64,000 nucleotides of DNA from Pseudomonas sp. Irchel 3H7 (GCF_900187605.1 NZ_FYEA01000005.1:310001-374000); one strand, 5' to 3'; counted from the stretch's first letter, positions 29,291 to 38,324 are shown. Numbers and translations: made by a program. The notes: generated by a model from the sequence alone, not told the origin.

Positions 29291-29884
29291 TTAAATGCTC
29301 CAGCGAGCACTCAATAAACGTTCATTCAACAGGCCCGGTTCCAGCGGTTTCGGGCGGCGGGCCATGGCACCGACAAACTGATCCAGCGCTTCATGCAGAC
29401 GCTGCTCCAGCGCCGGTGCCAGTTGCGCCGCAGCACTGCCTTCGCCGTAAGCGATCTGGCTGTCCTCGGCGAAAATCCCCTGAAGCATTTCCTGGGCTTT
29501 CAACGCCGACAAAACAGGCTTGAGCGCGTAGTCGACCACCAGCATGTGGGCGATGCTGCCGCCAGTGGCCATCGGCAAGACAATCTTGTGGTTCAGGGCG
29601 CGCTCGGGCAACAGATCCAGCAGGGTTTTCAGGGCACCGGAGAACGACGCTTTGTAAACCGGCGTGGCGATCAGCAGGCCGTCGGCATTTTCAATCTGTT
29701 GCAGCAGGTCGAGCACCTTCGGGCTGTCGAAGCGGGCATGGAGCAAATCCTCGGCCGGGAAATCCCGTACCTGATAACTCACCACTTCCACGCCTTGCTG
29801 CTGCAACCAACGTTGCGAGCGCTCCAGCAGCACTCCGGAACGGGAGCGCAGGCTGGGACTGCCACCGAGTGAGACGACCAGCAT
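29291..29884 (-). CDS. ssuE: NAD(P)H-dependent FMN reductase of the sulfonate system
   Basis: The 197-residue flavodoxin-fold reductase supplies reduced FMN to SsuD. Visible are [20 protein letters not shown] (FMN phosphate loop), [20 protein letters not shown] near residue 75 and the [20 protein letters not shown] segment near 110, all typical of SsuE. The start at 29884 is set by TTAAGGAA nine bases upstream; the ATG three codons earlier would overlap that site. It is first gene of the ssuEADCBF operon. Confidence 0.95.
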   Translation of the reverse strand: MLVVSLGGSPSLRSRSGVLLERSQRWLQQQGVEVVSYQVRDFPAEDLLHARFDSPKVLDLLQQIENADGLLIATPVYKASFSGALKTLLDLLPERALNHKIVLPMATGGSIAHMLVVDYALKPVLSALKAQEMLQGIFAEDSQIAYGEGSAAAQLAPALEQRLHEALDQFVGAMARRPKPLEPGLLNERLLSARWSI

Positions 29885-29979
29885 TGAGACCATTCCTTAA
29901 GTGTTACAGGCGATTCGCGGGTTGCGATCTCGCTTCGATGGAGTGACCTTACCAGCTGATTTATATATCCATAAATCAT

Positions 29980-29998
29980 ATTTATTCATTTGGTTATT
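29980..29998 (+). promoter_or_regulatory. AT-rich motif upstream of ssuE related to the lsfA/tauA site
   Basis: ATTTATTCATT (29980-29990) is identical to the first eleven bases of the tauA upstream site at 32687 and is followed by TGGTTATTC. Reading the other strand it gives two GAATAA words 12 bp apart. It lies about 95 bp upstream of ssuE in an AT-rich pocket. Weak as a match alone; the sulfur-gene context gives it weight. Confidence 0.4.
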
Positions 29999-30086
29999 CG
30001 TTTTGGAGATATGCGATTCAGGTTATTCAAGGCGAAAAAAAAGGCCGTCGAAACGGCCTGAAATCCCCTGCTTAGTAGCTACCACT

Positions 30087-30203
30087 GATCGTTCCCACGC
30101 TCTGCGTGGGAATGAATCCATGGACGCTCCGCGTCCACTGTGACGCGGAGCGTCACGGACGGCATTCCCACGCGGACGGTTCGACGCCTCGACGTGGGAA
30201 CGA
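30087..30203. repeat. REP pair, family C (degenerate right arm)
   Basis: GATCGTTCCCACGCTCTGCG starts the element; the right arm (CATTCCCACGCGGACGGTTC followed by GACGTGGGAACGA) has an insertion compared with the copies at 25062 and 33855. It lies just downstream of lsfA. Confidence 0.8.
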
Positions 30204-30218
30204 GTCTGCCCAAGAAGA

Positions 30219-30857
30219 TCATTTGTTCGGCTGTGGCGTCAGACGCAGATACGGTTTCACCGCGCGATAACCCTTCGGAAAGCGCTGCTTGATCTCTTCT
30301 TCATCTTTCAACGAAGGCACGATCACCACCTCTTCACCGTCCTGCCAGTTGGCCGGGGTGGCCACCTTGTAGTTGTCGGTGAGCTGCAGCGAATCGATCA
30401 CCCGCAAAATCTCGTGGAAGTTACGGCCGGTGCTCGCCGGGTAGGTGATGGTCAGGCGGATCTTTTTGTTCGGGTCGATCACGAACAGCGAACGCACGGT
30501 CAGCGTATCGTTGGCGTTCGGGTGAATGAGGTCATACAGATCAGAGACTTTGCGATCGGCATCGGCCAGGATCGGGAAGTTGACGACGGTGTTCTGGGTT
30601 TCGTTGATGTCTTCGATCCACTTGTGGTGCGAATCCACCGGGTCGACCGACAGCGCGATGGCTTTGACACCGCGTTTGCTGAACTCATCCTTGAGCTTGG
30701 CGGTGAAGCCCAGCTCAGTGGTGCACACCGGGGTGAAGTCCGCCGGGTGGGAGAACAGCACGCCCCAGCTATCGCCCAGCCATTCGTGGAAACGAATCTT
30801 GCCGGCGCTGGAATCCTGTTCGAAATCGGGGGCGATGTCGCCGAGTCTGAGGCTCAT
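30219..30857 (-). CDS. lsfA: 1-Cys peroxiredoxin LsfA
   Basis: The 212-residue Prx6-type peroxiredoxin has its peroxidatic Cys45 in FSHPADFTPVCTTELG and no other cysteine in the protein, so it is a true 1-Cys enzyme. The conserved Arg and the C-terminal domain (VATPANWQDGEEVVIVPSLK, GYRAVKPYLRLTP) are present. It reduces peroxides in the cytoplasm. LsfA is known as a sulfate-starvation-induced protein in pseudomonads, which suits its place beside ssu and tau-type genes. The Shine-Dalgarno AGGAGCAG precedes the ATG. Confidence 0.95.
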   Translation of the reverse strand: MSLRLGDIAPDFEQDSSAGKIRFHEWLGDSWGVLFSHPADFTPVCTTELGFTAKLKDEFSKRGVKAIALSVDPVDSHHKWIEDINETQNTVVNFPILADADRKVSDLYDLIHPNANDTLTVRSLFVIDPNKKIRLTITYPASTGRNFHEILRVIDSLQLTDNYKVATPANWQDGEEVVIVPSLKDEEEIKQRFPKGYRAVKPYLRLTPQPNK

Positions 30858-30914
30858 GGTGCTGCTCCTGATGAGTTGTTCGAGACCTCAACTGTAGCCC
30901 GGGATTTGCCATCG

Positions 30915-30933
30915 TGAAAAAGAATAAATAACT
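30915..30933 (+). promoter_or_regulatory. Putative sulfur-starvation operator upstream of lsfA
   Basis: TGAAAAAGAATAAATAACT lies 58 bp upstream of the lsfA ATG (the gene is on the opposite strand). It agrees at 17 of 19 positions with the complement of the site upstream of the TauA-like gene. It is adjacent to the palindrome AACTAGATATCTAGAT-like sequence (ACTAGATATCTAG, 30931 onward). Candidate binding site for CysB or another sulfur regulator, by inference. Confidence 0.45.
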
Positions 30934-31090
30934 AGATATCTAGATCATTATTGAATATTAAACATCTGTTCACTGGACGCTCGACGGCATCCCGACGAAC
31001 ATCGCTCACAAGGTTCGAGAAGGCCTTGAGTTGCTGTAAAGAGGGGAATTTCGGGGCAGGCTTACGGGGGTGAGCCTGACTCGAAAACGC

Positions 31091-31130
31091 AAAAGCCCCG
31101 TCCGGCGCGATGCCGGACGGGGCTTTTTTT
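31091..31130. terminator. Intrinsic terminator downstream of the porin gene
   Basis: AAAAGCCCCGTCCGGC pairs with GCCGGACGGGGCTTTT around a short loop; the T-run is seven long on the plus strand and four long on the minus strand, on which the porin is transcribed. Confidence 0.88.
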
Positions 31131-31154
31131 ACATCCGCGAATCGAGACGCGCTA

Positions 31155-32498
31155 TTACAGCAGCGGGATCGAGTAGCTGACGATCAGGCGGTTTTCGTCC
31201 TGCGAACGGGTGCTCGGCAGATCGGTGCGCCATACAGCGTTTTTCCACATCAGGCCGACGTTCTTGAACGGACCTTCCGGTACAACGTAACCGATGGTGA
31301 AGTCGCGTTCCCACTCGGAACTGTTCGAACCGTTCTCACGACCGTTGGTGCCAACGGTATCGATCGAATCACCTTTGAGGTAAACGACACCGGCGGTCAG
31401 GCCAGGTACGCCGACTTTAGCGAAGTCATACGAGTAGCGAGCTTGCCAGGTTTTCTCGCCGGCACGGCCGAACTTCTGGATCTGCATGTCGGTGATGGTG
31501 TAGTTCGACGAGCCGTCGCCCTGGTTCAGCCAAGGGAAGTCGCTGCTGCCATTGGAAACCTGGTAACCGCCACCGAAGGTGTGGCCTTCAACGGTGTACA
31601 GGAACAGGCCGCTGTACAGGTTGTTGTCGACTTCACCGCGACCGTTACGCACGCCGGTGTAGTTACCGGTGCTGTAGTAGGCTGGATCGGTACCGTTTTT
31701 GCCGTCATCGGAGCTGTTGAAGTAACGGAAATCGGATTTCAATACGCCGGGGCCGATTGCCCAGTTGTGAACCAGACCCAGGAAGTGCTGCTTGTAGAAG
31801 TCTTCCAGGTTGCCGTAGTAGTACTGGGCAGTCAGGTCTTTGGTGATCTTGTAGTCACCACCGGCGTAGATGAATTTGTTGCTGTCACGGAACGCAGTAC
31901 CACGGGTGTTTGCACCGCTGATGGACAGGTTTTCGTTGTTGCTGGAGTTACGACCTTTCGCAGCTTCGATCTGACCGCCGACCAGAGTCAGGTCCTTGAT
32001 TTCGCCGGAAGTGATCTGGCCACCCTGCCAGGTTTGTGGCAGCAGACGACCGTCGTTGGTCACGATGACCGGGTTCTTCGGCTGCAGAGTACCCAGCTTC
32101 AGTTCAGTCTGGGAGATCTTGGCTTTGGCAGTCAGACCCAGGCTGGAGAAGTTGTCCACCGCTTTGCCGTTGGACTCGCTCGGGAACACAGTGCCGCCGT
32201 AAGCGGTACCGCTGTTGCCGTTAGTGCCGCCGCCCGAATCCAGACGTACGCCCAGCAGGCCGATGGCATCGATACCGAAACCTACGGTGCCTTGGGTATA
32301 ACCGGAGATGAAACGCAGATCGAAGCCTTGGCCCCACTCTTCGTTCTTGTTGGCGCCAGCGCCATCACGGTTATCGGTGTTGATGTAGAAGTTACGCAGC
32401 CCCAAGGTAGCTTTGCTGTCTTCGATGAAACCGGCGGCGCCTGCCTGCTGCGCCATAACCCCTACGGCCACAGCCAGGGCCAAGGTGGACTTGTTCAT
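31155..32498 (-). CDS. OprD-family outer-membrane porin
   Basis: The 447-residue protein has a signal peptide (MNKSTLALAVAVGVMAQQAG, cleaved at AGA or AAG) and the typical OprD start GFIEDSKATLGLRNFYINTD. It ends in alternating aromatic strands with a closing beta-strand (NRLIVSYSIPLL), as in 18-strand OprD/OccD-OccK channels. It would form a substrate-specific pore for small anions or amino-acid-like compounds. Sitting between lsfA and a TauA-like gene, it may admit sulfonates, but this is context only. The gene is divergent from the tauA-like gene across 364 bp and ends at its own terminator. Confidence 0.9.
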   Translation of the reverse strand: MNKSTLALAVAVGVMAQQAGAAGFIEDSKATLGLRNFYINTDNRDGAGANKNEEWGQGFDLRFISGYTQGTVGFGIDAIGLLGVRLDSGGGTNGNSGTAYGGTVFPSESNGKAVDNFSSLGLTAKAKISQTELKLGTLQPKNPVIVTNDGRLLPQTWQGGQITSGEIKDLTLVGGQIEAAKGRNSSNNENLSISGANTRGTAFRDSNKFIYAGGDYKITKDLTAQYYYGNLEDFYKQHFLGLVHNWAIGPGVLKSDFRYFNSSDDGKNGTDPAYYSTGNYTGVRNGRGEVDNNLYSGLFLYTVEGHTFGGGYQVSNGSSDFPWLNQGDGSSNYTITDMQIQKFGRAGEKTWQARYSYDFAKVGVPGLTAGVVYLKGDSIDTVGTNGRENGSNSSEWERDFTIGYVVPEGPFKNVGLMWKNAVWRTDLPSTRSQDENRLIVSYSIPLL

Positions 32499-32862
32499 GT
32501 AAAGCTCCTCTCGTTTCTAATTCTTGTGTTCCTGGCCCGGGGTCTGATGCCCTGGATCCTAAGATGCGCGATTAGCGCCAGACCGTGACCGACAAGTCAA
32601 TCGTAACCTTGTGTGTCTACGACCAAGGTCTAATCGCAGTGATTTGGTCCGTGCAGAGTAAAGATTTCCTGATAAACCCAAAAAGAATTTATTCATTCTT
32701 TTTCATATCATTTCGGAATATGGCCAGTATCTTGCCACCTCCGCCGGGAAACAGCGTATCGGCGACTAAGCTCATTCCTAAATGGTATTTGTTAGCCTTT
32801 TTTTATATCGATTAGCTTTGGCGTAACCCCGAATCGTCAAACCCTATCGAAAAGGCGACGCC
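32499..32862. promoter_or_regulatory. Divergent intergenic region between porin and TauA-like gene
   Basis: This 364-bp gap carries no convincing ORF. The right half (about 32665-32820) is markedly AT-rich for this genome and probably holds the promoter of the plus-strand gene; the left part holds the porin leader with a Shine-Dalgarno (GAGAGGAGC) just upstream of its ATG. One clear palindrome is present (next entry). Confidence 0.6.
32680..32705. promoter_or_regulatory. Palindromic AT-rich site, shared with lsfA upstream region
   Basis: AAAAAGAAT (32680-32688) and ATTCTTTTT (32695-32703) are perfect inverted repeats around six bases. The minus strand at 32705-32687 reads TGAAAAAGAATGAATAAAT, matching 17 of 19 bases of the site upstream of lsfA at 30915. 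It lies about 160 bp upstream of the TauA-like gene. Confidence 0.5.
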
Positions 32863-33852
32863 ATGATGGCCAAACGCGCACTATCTAGTCAATTTGTTAC
32901 AGTTTGTGTGTCAGCGCTGATTTCTTTTTCCGCGCATGCCGCCAACCTCACAGTGGGGTATCAAACCGGTATCGACCCGAGCAAAGTCCCCCAGGCCGAC
33001 GGCGTCTACGAGAAAACCATTGGCGAGAAAATCGACTGGCGTCGCTTCAACAGCGGCCCGGAAGTTGTGACAGCCATTGCTTCGGGTGACGTGCAGATCG
33101 GCAACCTCGGTTCCAGCCCGTTGGCCGCGGCGGCTTCGCGCAATCTGCCGATTGTGGCGTTCATCGTTTCGGCGCAGATCAATGCCGCCGAAGCGCTAGT
33201 GGTGCGCAATGGCAGCGGTATCAACACCCCCCAGGACCTGGTCGGCAAAACCATCGCCACACCTTTCGTTTCGACCTCACACTACAGCCTGCTCGGCGCC
33301 CTCAAGCATTGGGGCCTGGACGCCTCGAAAGTCAAAGTGGTGAACCTGCAACCAGCAGAGATCGCAGCGGCGTGGAAGCGTGGCGATATCGATGGCGCAT
33401 TTGTCTGGTCGCCGGCGCTGGGGGAAATCCGCAAGACCGGCAAGACCCTGACCGATGCCGCGCAGGTCGGCCAGTGGGGCGCGCCGACCTTCGAGGTCTG
33501 GGTCGCGCGCAAGGATTTTGCCGAGAAGCATCCTGAGGTTGTCGCAAAGTTCGCCAAGGTCACGCTCGACTCATTCGCCGATTACGCCGCACACAAAGAC
33601 CGCTGGACGGCTGACTCGGTGCCGGTACAGAAAATCGCCAAACTGACCGGTGCCAATGCCGCTGATGTGCCGGAATTGCTGGCAGGTTCAGCGTTCCCGG
33701 ACGCAAAGGCGCAGCAAACCACGGCGCTGCTGGATGGCGGCACGGCGAAAGCGATTGGCGAGACGGCGAAGTTTTTGAAGGAACAGGGCAAGGTTGAAAC
33801 GGTGCTGCCGGATTATTCACCCTACGTCAGCGCCAAATTCATCACCGAGTAA
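32863..33852 (+). CDS. tauA: Taurine/sulfonate periplasmic binding protein (TauA-like), orphan
   Basis: The 329-residue receptor has a signal peptide (to about residue 26, FSAHAA). TauA-family features follow: NLTVGYQTGIDPSKVPQADG, WRRFNSGPEVVTAIASGDVQ, IGNLGSSPLAAAASRNLPI, KTIATPFVSTSHYSLLGALK and GAFVWSPALGEI. These match taurine receptors better than SsuA. In the usual tauABCD operon the ATPase, permease and dioxygenase follow; here only a REP pair and the convergent argA follow. It either uses a transporter encoded elsewhere or is the remnant of a lost operon. The ATG at 32866 is an equally possible start. The gene itself is intact. Confidence 0.85.
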   Translation: MMAKRALSSQFVTVCVSALISFSAHAANLTVGYQTGIDPSKVPQADGVYEKTIGEKIDWRRFNSGPEVVTAIASGDVQIGNLGSSPLAAAASRNLPIVAFIVSAQINAAEALVVRNGSGINTPQDLVGKTIATPFVSTSHYSLLGALKHWGLDASKVKVVNLQPAEIAAAWKRGDIDGAFVWSPALGEIRKTGKTLTDAAQVGQWGAPTFEVWVARKDFAEKHPEVVAKFAKVTLDSFADYAAHKDRWTADSVPVQKIAKLTGANAADVPELLAGSAFPDAKAQQTTALLDGGTAKAIGETAKFLKEQGKVETVLPDYSPYVSAKFITE

Positions 33853-33854
33853 TT

Positions 33855-33965
33855 GATCGTTCCCGCGCTCTGCGTGGGAATGCAGCCCGGGACGCTCCGC
33901 GTCCCATCAAAAGCCGAACGCGGAGCGTCCGTTGAGGCATTCCCACGCAGAGCGTGGGAACGATC
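33855..33965. repeat. REP pair, family C
   Basis: GATCGTTCCCGCGCTCTGCG at the left and CGCAGAGCGTGGGAACGATC at the right are nearly perfect complements, with an inner GACGCTCCGCG/CGCGGAGCGTC pair. It occupies the gap between the TauA-like gene and argA. Confidence 0.9.
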
Positions 33966-33981
33966 GAATGGACCAACTCGG

Positions 33982-35280
33982 TTAAAGGGTTTTTTCGAAG
34001 ATCTTCGAATTACGCTGAAAGTTGTACAGCGAAGCCCGCGCCGCCGGCAGGCGCTCAACGCTGCTCGGCTCGAAACCACGCTCACGGAACCAGTGCGCGG
34101 TGCGCGTGGTGAGGACGAACAAGGTCTTCAAACCCTGCGCCCGTGCTCGGGTTTCGATGCGCTCCAGCAATTCATCACCGCGACCGCCATGGCGGTACTC
34201 CGGGTTCACTGCCAGGCACGCCAGTTCACCGGCATCCGAATCGGCAATCTGATACAGCGCCGCACAGGCGATGATCATGCCTTCACGCTCGACCACGCTG
34301 AACTGCTCGATCTCGCGCTCCAGCACTTCGCGCGAACGACGCACCAGAATCCCCTGCTCTTCCAGCGGACTGATCAAGTCGAGCAAGCCGCCGACGTCTT
34401 CAATCGCCGCCTCGCGGACCAGTTCGAATTGCTCCTGCGCGACCAGCGTGCCGCCACCGTCACGGGTGAACAGCTCGGTCAGCAGCGCGCCGTCTTCGGC
34501 GTAGCTGACGATATGGCTGCGCGCCACGCCGCCACGGCAAGCCTCGGCGGCAGCATCGAGCAGTTCTGCCTGATAGTTGCTGCCCAAACGCTGCAAGTGT
34601 GCCGGCACTTGCTGTGGACGCAGCTCGCGCACGAGTTTGCCGTTCTCGTCGATCAGACCGAGGTCAGCACCGAACAGCAGCAACTTGTCCGCGCCCAGGT
34701 CGATGGCGGCGCGGGTCGCGACGTCTTCGCAGGCGAGGTTGAAGATTTCACCGGTCGGCGAGTAGCCCAACGGCGACAGCAACACGATCGAGCGCTCATC
34801 GAGTAGACGGTTGATGCCTTTGCGGTCGACCCGGCGCACTTCGCCGGTGTGGTGATAGTCGACGCCTTCCAGCACGCCGATCGGCCGCGCGGTAACAAGG
34901 TTGCCGCTAGCCACGCGCAAACGCGAGCCCTGCATCGGCGACGAAGCCATGTCCATCGACAGCCGCGCTTCGATGGCGATGCGCAACTGGCCGACCGCGT
35001 CGATCACACATTCCAGGGTCGCGGCATCGGTGATGCGCATGCCGTGGTGGTAATGCGGGGTCAGGCCACGCGCGGCGAGGCGGGTTTCGATCTGTGGACG
35101 CGAACCGTGCACCAGCACCAGACGCACGCCAAGGCTATGCAGCAGAACAATGTCGTGGACGATGTTGCCGAAGTTCGGATGCTCCACGCCATCGCCGGGC
35201 AGCATGACGACGAAGGTGCAGTCGCGGTGGGCATTGATGTAAGGGGACGCGTGACGAAGCCAGTTAACGTATTCGGGCAT
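33982..35280 (-). CDS. argA: N-acetylglutamate synthase (first step of arginine synthesis)
   Basis: The 432-residue enzyme has an N-terminal amino-acid-kinase-like domain (FVVMLPGDGVEHPNFGNIVH, GVRLVLVHGSRPQIETRLAA). This domain is the arginine feedback site. A C-terminal GNAT acetyltransferase domain follows (AALYQIADSDAGELACLAVN, then GGRGDELLERIETRARAQG, the acetyl-CoA loop). It makes N-acetylglutamate from glutamate and acetyl-CoA. The length matches classical ArgA. argE follows upstream in the same orientation, separated by 263 bp and a REP pair, so each probably has its own promoter. Confidence 0.95.
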   Translation of the reverse strand: MPEYVNWLRHASPYINAHRDCTFVVMLPGDGVEHPNFGNIVHDIVLLHSLGVRLVLVHGSRPQIETRLAARGLTPHYHHGMRITDAATLECVIDAVGQLRIAIEARLSMDMASSPMQGSRLRVASGNLVTARPIGVLEGVDYHHTGEVRRVDRKGINRLLDERSIVLLSPLGYSPTGEIFNLACEDVATRAAIDLGADKLLLFGADLGLIDENGKLVRELRPQQVPAHLQRLGSNYQAELLDAAAEACRGGVARSHIVSYAEDGALLTELFTRDGGGTLVAQEQFELVREAAIEDVGGLLDLISPLEEQGILVRRSREVLEREIEQFSVVEREGMIIACAALYQIADSDAGELACLAVNPEYRHGGRGDELLERIETRARAQGLKTLFVLTTRTAHWFRERGFEPSSVERLPAARASLYNFQRNSKIFEKTL

Positions 35281-35450
35281 GAACCTGGGCCTGTAATAAA
35301 TAGCAGCCTAAAAAGGGGCGAAACGGAAAACGCACAGCGGGCTGATGGTTATCGTCGGAACAGGCTTGGCGACACGCGCGCTCTCCTCATGAATACGGGT
35401 TGGAATGCTGGCAATTTACAGCGATTGGTCAGACAAAACATAGATCCCTT

Positions 35451-35537
35451 GTAGGAGTGAGCCTGCTCGCGATAGCGGAGTTTCAGTCAATACCTCCGGG
35501 ACTGTCTCACCGCTATCGCGAGCAGGCTCACTCCTAC
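35451..35537. repeat. REP pair (REPIN), family A
   Basis: GTAGGAGTGAGCCTGCTCGC begins at 35451 and its reverse complement ends at 35537. It lies just downstream of the argE stop. Confidence 0.92.
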
Positions 35538-35543
35538 AAAGGG

Positions 35544-36713
35544 TCACTTGGGATCCTTTGACGTTGGTGCACCTGTCAGACAGTAATGTTCAATCAGTTG
35601 CCGTAATAGATGCACGGTAGGCTGCAAACGTGACATTTCAAGGTACTCGCCCGGCTGATGCGCACAGGCGATGTCGCCAGGGCCGAGCACAATGGTTTCG
35701 CAGCCAAGGCGCTGAAGATAAGGCGCTTCGGTGCCGAACGCCACTGCTTCGGCACTGTGACCGGTGAGCTTTTCAGCGATGCGCACCAGTTCGGCGTCTT
35801 CAGACTGCTCGAACGACGGCACTTCCGGGAACAGCGGTTTGTAATCAATCTTCACCTGATGCCGTTCGGCCACCGGGTTGAGCTTGCGCAGAATCTCCGC
35901 GCGCAGGACTTTCGGGTCCATGCCCGGCAATGGCCGCAGATCGAACTCCAGCGAACACTGGCCGCAGATGCGGTTGGGATTGTCGCCGCCATGAATGCAG
36001 CCGAAATTCATCGTCGGCTGCGGCACGCTGAACTGCGGATTGTTGAATTCGCGCTGCCACAACAGGCGCAAACCGCGCAGTTCGCCGATGGCATCGTGCA
36101 TCGCTTCGAGTGCGCTGTGGCCCAAGCGTGGATCCGACGAATGGCCGCTCTGCCCAAGGATATCGATGCGTTCCATCATGATGCCTTTGTGCATGCGGAT
36201 CGGTTTCAGCCCGGTCGGCTCACCGATTACCGCTGCGCGGCCCAACGGACGCCCGGCCTCGGCCAGCGCACGGGCGCCGGACATCGAGCTTTCTTCATCG
36301 CAGGTGGCGAGGATCAGCAACGGCTGCTTGAACGGCTGATCGAGCAGCGGCAGCACCGCTTCGATGATCAGCGCGAAGAAACCTTTCATGTCGCAACTGC
36401 CCAGCCCGACCCAACGGCCATCGACCTCGGTGAGCTTCAGCGGATCGGTCTGCCACAACGCATCGTCGTACGGCACCGTGTCGCTGTGCCCGGCCAGCAC
36501 CAGCCCGCCGGGGCCGCTGCCGAAACTGGCGAGCAGGTTGAATTTGCCGGGGCTGACCTGCTGGATATCGCAGCTGAAACCCAGATCACCCAGCCAGCCG
36601 GCGAGCAAATCGATCACCGCGCGGTTGGATTGATCGAGGTTCGGTTGGGTACAGCTGACCGATGGCGCGGCGATCAGCGCAGCGAACTGGTCTTGCATGG
36701 ACGGCAAAGGCAT
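35544..36713 (-). CDS. argE: N-acetylornithine deacetylase
   Basis: The 389-residue M20 metallopeptidase-family enzyme removes the acetyl group from N2-acetylornithine. Metal ligands are visible in LVLAGHSDTVPYDD (His, Asp), GLGSCDMKGFFALI (Asp), ATCDEESSMSGA (Glu) and near the C-terminus in DIACAHQPGEYLE (His). The start at 36713 follows GGAG six bases upstream; the four-residue longer frame is rejected. In PAO1 argE (PA5206) lies beside argA (PA5204), so synteny agrees. Cells that also carry ArgJ need this enzyme only partly. Confidence 0.93.
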   Translation of the reverse strand: MPLPSMQDQFAALIAAPSVSCTQPNLDQSNRAVIDLLAGWLGDLGFSCDIQQVSPGKFNLLASFGSGPGGLVLAGHSDTVPYDDALWQTDPLKLTEVDGRWVGLGSCDMKGFFALIIEAVLPLLDQPFKQPLLILATCDEESSMSGARALAEAGRPLGRAAVIGEPTGLKPIRMHKGIMMERIDILGQSGHSSDPRLGHSALEAMHDAIGELRGLRLLWQREFNNPQFSVPQPTMNFGCIHGGDNPNRICGQCSLEFDLRPLPGMDPKVLRAEILRKLNPVAERHQVKIDYKPLFPEVPSFEQSEDAELVRIAEKLTGHSAEAVAFGTEAPYLQRLGCETIVLGPGDIACAHQPGEYLEMSRLQPTVHLLRQLIEHYCLTGAPTSKDPK

Positions 36714-36868
36714 CGCTGACTCCAACTCCCGAATTGAAGTCCATCATAGAACCATCCGGCGTCAGGAATAAACCGCCGCAGGGCGTAGGACGAATCAGTC
36801 CTGTACACTGCACGGCCTTGGCAGCCACATATTCCCCGGCTGCGCTCCCGATCCTGGATTTTCCGGCC

Positions 36869-38239
36869 ATGCAGAAAGAAACCGAAATCAAACTCCGCGT
36901 CAGCCGCGAAACCCTCGCCGCCCTGCGCGAGCACCCGTTACTGAAAAAACGCAACAAAAGTGGCTGGGAACGCCGTGAGTTGATGAACCAGTATTTCGAC
37001 ACCCCCGAGCGCGATCTGGCTCAGGCCAAAGTCGCCCTGCGCCTGCGCAAGGACGGTGACGAAGTGATTCAGACCCTCAAGACCCGTGGCCAAAGCGTTG
37101 CCGGTCTGTCCGAACGCAATGAATACGACTGGAAGTTGCCGAAAGCCAAGCTCGACGTGAAGAAACTCGACGGCGAATGCTGGCCCGAGTCGCTGGCCGA
37201 GCTGGACAAGAAAACCCTCAAGCCGATCTTCACCACCGACTTCGTTCGCGAACGCGCCGAAATAGCCTGGGGCCGTGGCAAGAGCAAAGTGGTCATCGAA
37301 GCCGCGCTGGATCTCGGCCACGTAGTGGTCGGCAAACAGAAAGAAGAAATCTGCGAGCTGGAACTGGAACTACGCGAAGGCGAGCCTGCCGCGCTGCTGG
37401 AACTGGCTGCCGAGCTGGCGGAAACCCTAGCGTTGATGCCGTGTGACATCAGCAAGGCTGAGCGTGGCTATCGCCTGTACGACGCCAACAGTTACTCGCT
37501 GAGCCTGCCGGCGCCGGAGCTGACCCCGGAAACCCAACTCGACGACGCCTTCGCTGCGCTGAGCTGGCACTTGCTCGGCAGCAGCCAGCGTCTGGCTGAA
37601 CAGTACCGTTTCAACGGCCACTGGCGCCTGTTGCTCGACTGGGTCGAGAACCTCGCGGAAATGCGTGCCCTGCTCAGCAGCCTCGGCCAGGCCGCGCCGC
37701 GTCAGTCGACCCACGACTTGCGCGTTGCCCTGGATGCGTTGCTGGAAGACTGGCGCCCGCTGGTGCAGGCCGGTATCGAAGACGAAGACGTGCGCAAAGC
37801 CGCGCCGGAGCAGTTCCTCGAAGAACTGGAAGATCCGCGCTGGGGCCTGTTCTCGCTGAGCACGTCACGCTGGTTGCTGGCCCGCACCTGGACCGCCGAC
37901 CGCAACGTTCGTGGTAACCGTCAGGGCGGCGCGCAGTTGCACAGCTGGTTGCCACGCCTGTTGGGCGAAGAGGCCACGGCCCTGCAATTGCAGCGTTATC
38001 AGCAGCAGCCGGAAGATCTGGCTGAACAACTGCCGCGTATCGAGCGCATTCAGGTCTGGCTGCACCACGCACGCAACGTGCTGGAGATCCCGGAAATGGA
38101 TCGCCTGTACGGCGAGCTGAACAAGCTGGCGCAACTGGCCAACGAGCCGACGATCACTGACGAACTGCTCGACGCACGCAAGCAACAGGCGATTGCGGTT
38201 TACCAGAATCGCGCGTGGAAAATGCTCCTGCGCATGTAA
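36869..38239 (+). CDS. CYTH-CHAD inorganic triphosphatase (YgiF-like)
   Basis: The 456-residue protein starts with a CYTH domain (about 1-205): the ExExK motif is ETEIKL at the start, with RLRKDGDEVIQTLKTRG and EICELELELREG farther on, supplying the tunnel of acidic and basic residues that bind triphosphate and Mg2+. The helical C-terminal half (about 215-456; THDLRVALDALLEDW, RIQVWLHHARNVLEIPEMDR) is a CHAD-like domain with scattered His/Arg. YgiF of E. coli hydrolyses tripolyphosphate. Gene divergent from argE; no operon partner. The start at 36869 is chosen because the extended frame runs through the argE promoter. Confidence 0.9.
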   Translation: MQKETEIKLRVSRETLAALREHPLLKKRNKSGWERRELMNQYFDTPERDLAQAKVALRLRKDGDEVIQTLKTRGQSVAGLSERNEYDWKLPKAKLDVKKLDGECWPESLAELDKKTLKPIFTTDFVRERAEIAWGRGKSKVVIEAALDLGHVVVGKQKEEICELELELREGEPAALLELAAELAETLALMPCDISKAERGYRLYDANSYSLSLPAPELTPETQLDDAFAALSWHLLGSSQRLAEQYRFNGHWRLLLDWVENLAEMRALLSSLGQAAPRQSTHDLRVALDALLEDWRPLVQAGIEDEDVRKAAPEQFLEELEDPRWGLFSLSTSRWLLARTWTADRNVRGNRQGGAQLHSWLPRLLGEEATALQLQRYQQQPEDLAEQLPRIERIQVWLHHARNVLEIPEMDRLYGELNKLAQLANEPTITDELLDARKQQAIAVYQNRAWKMLLRM

Positions 38240-38246
38240 CACCGCT

Positions 38247-38324
38247 AAAAGATCGCAGCCTTCGGCAGCTCCTACAGGGTGTACACCCGCCCCATGGAGG
38301 AGCTGCCGCAGGCTGCGATCTTTT
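38247..38324. repeat. REP pair (REPIN), family B
   Basis: AAAAGATCGCAGCCTTCGGC plus AGCTCCTACA pairs with the GGAGCTGCCGCAGGCTGCGA plus TCTTTT arm. It fills the convergent gap between the CYTH gene and the Lrp-type gene. Confidence 0.92.
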
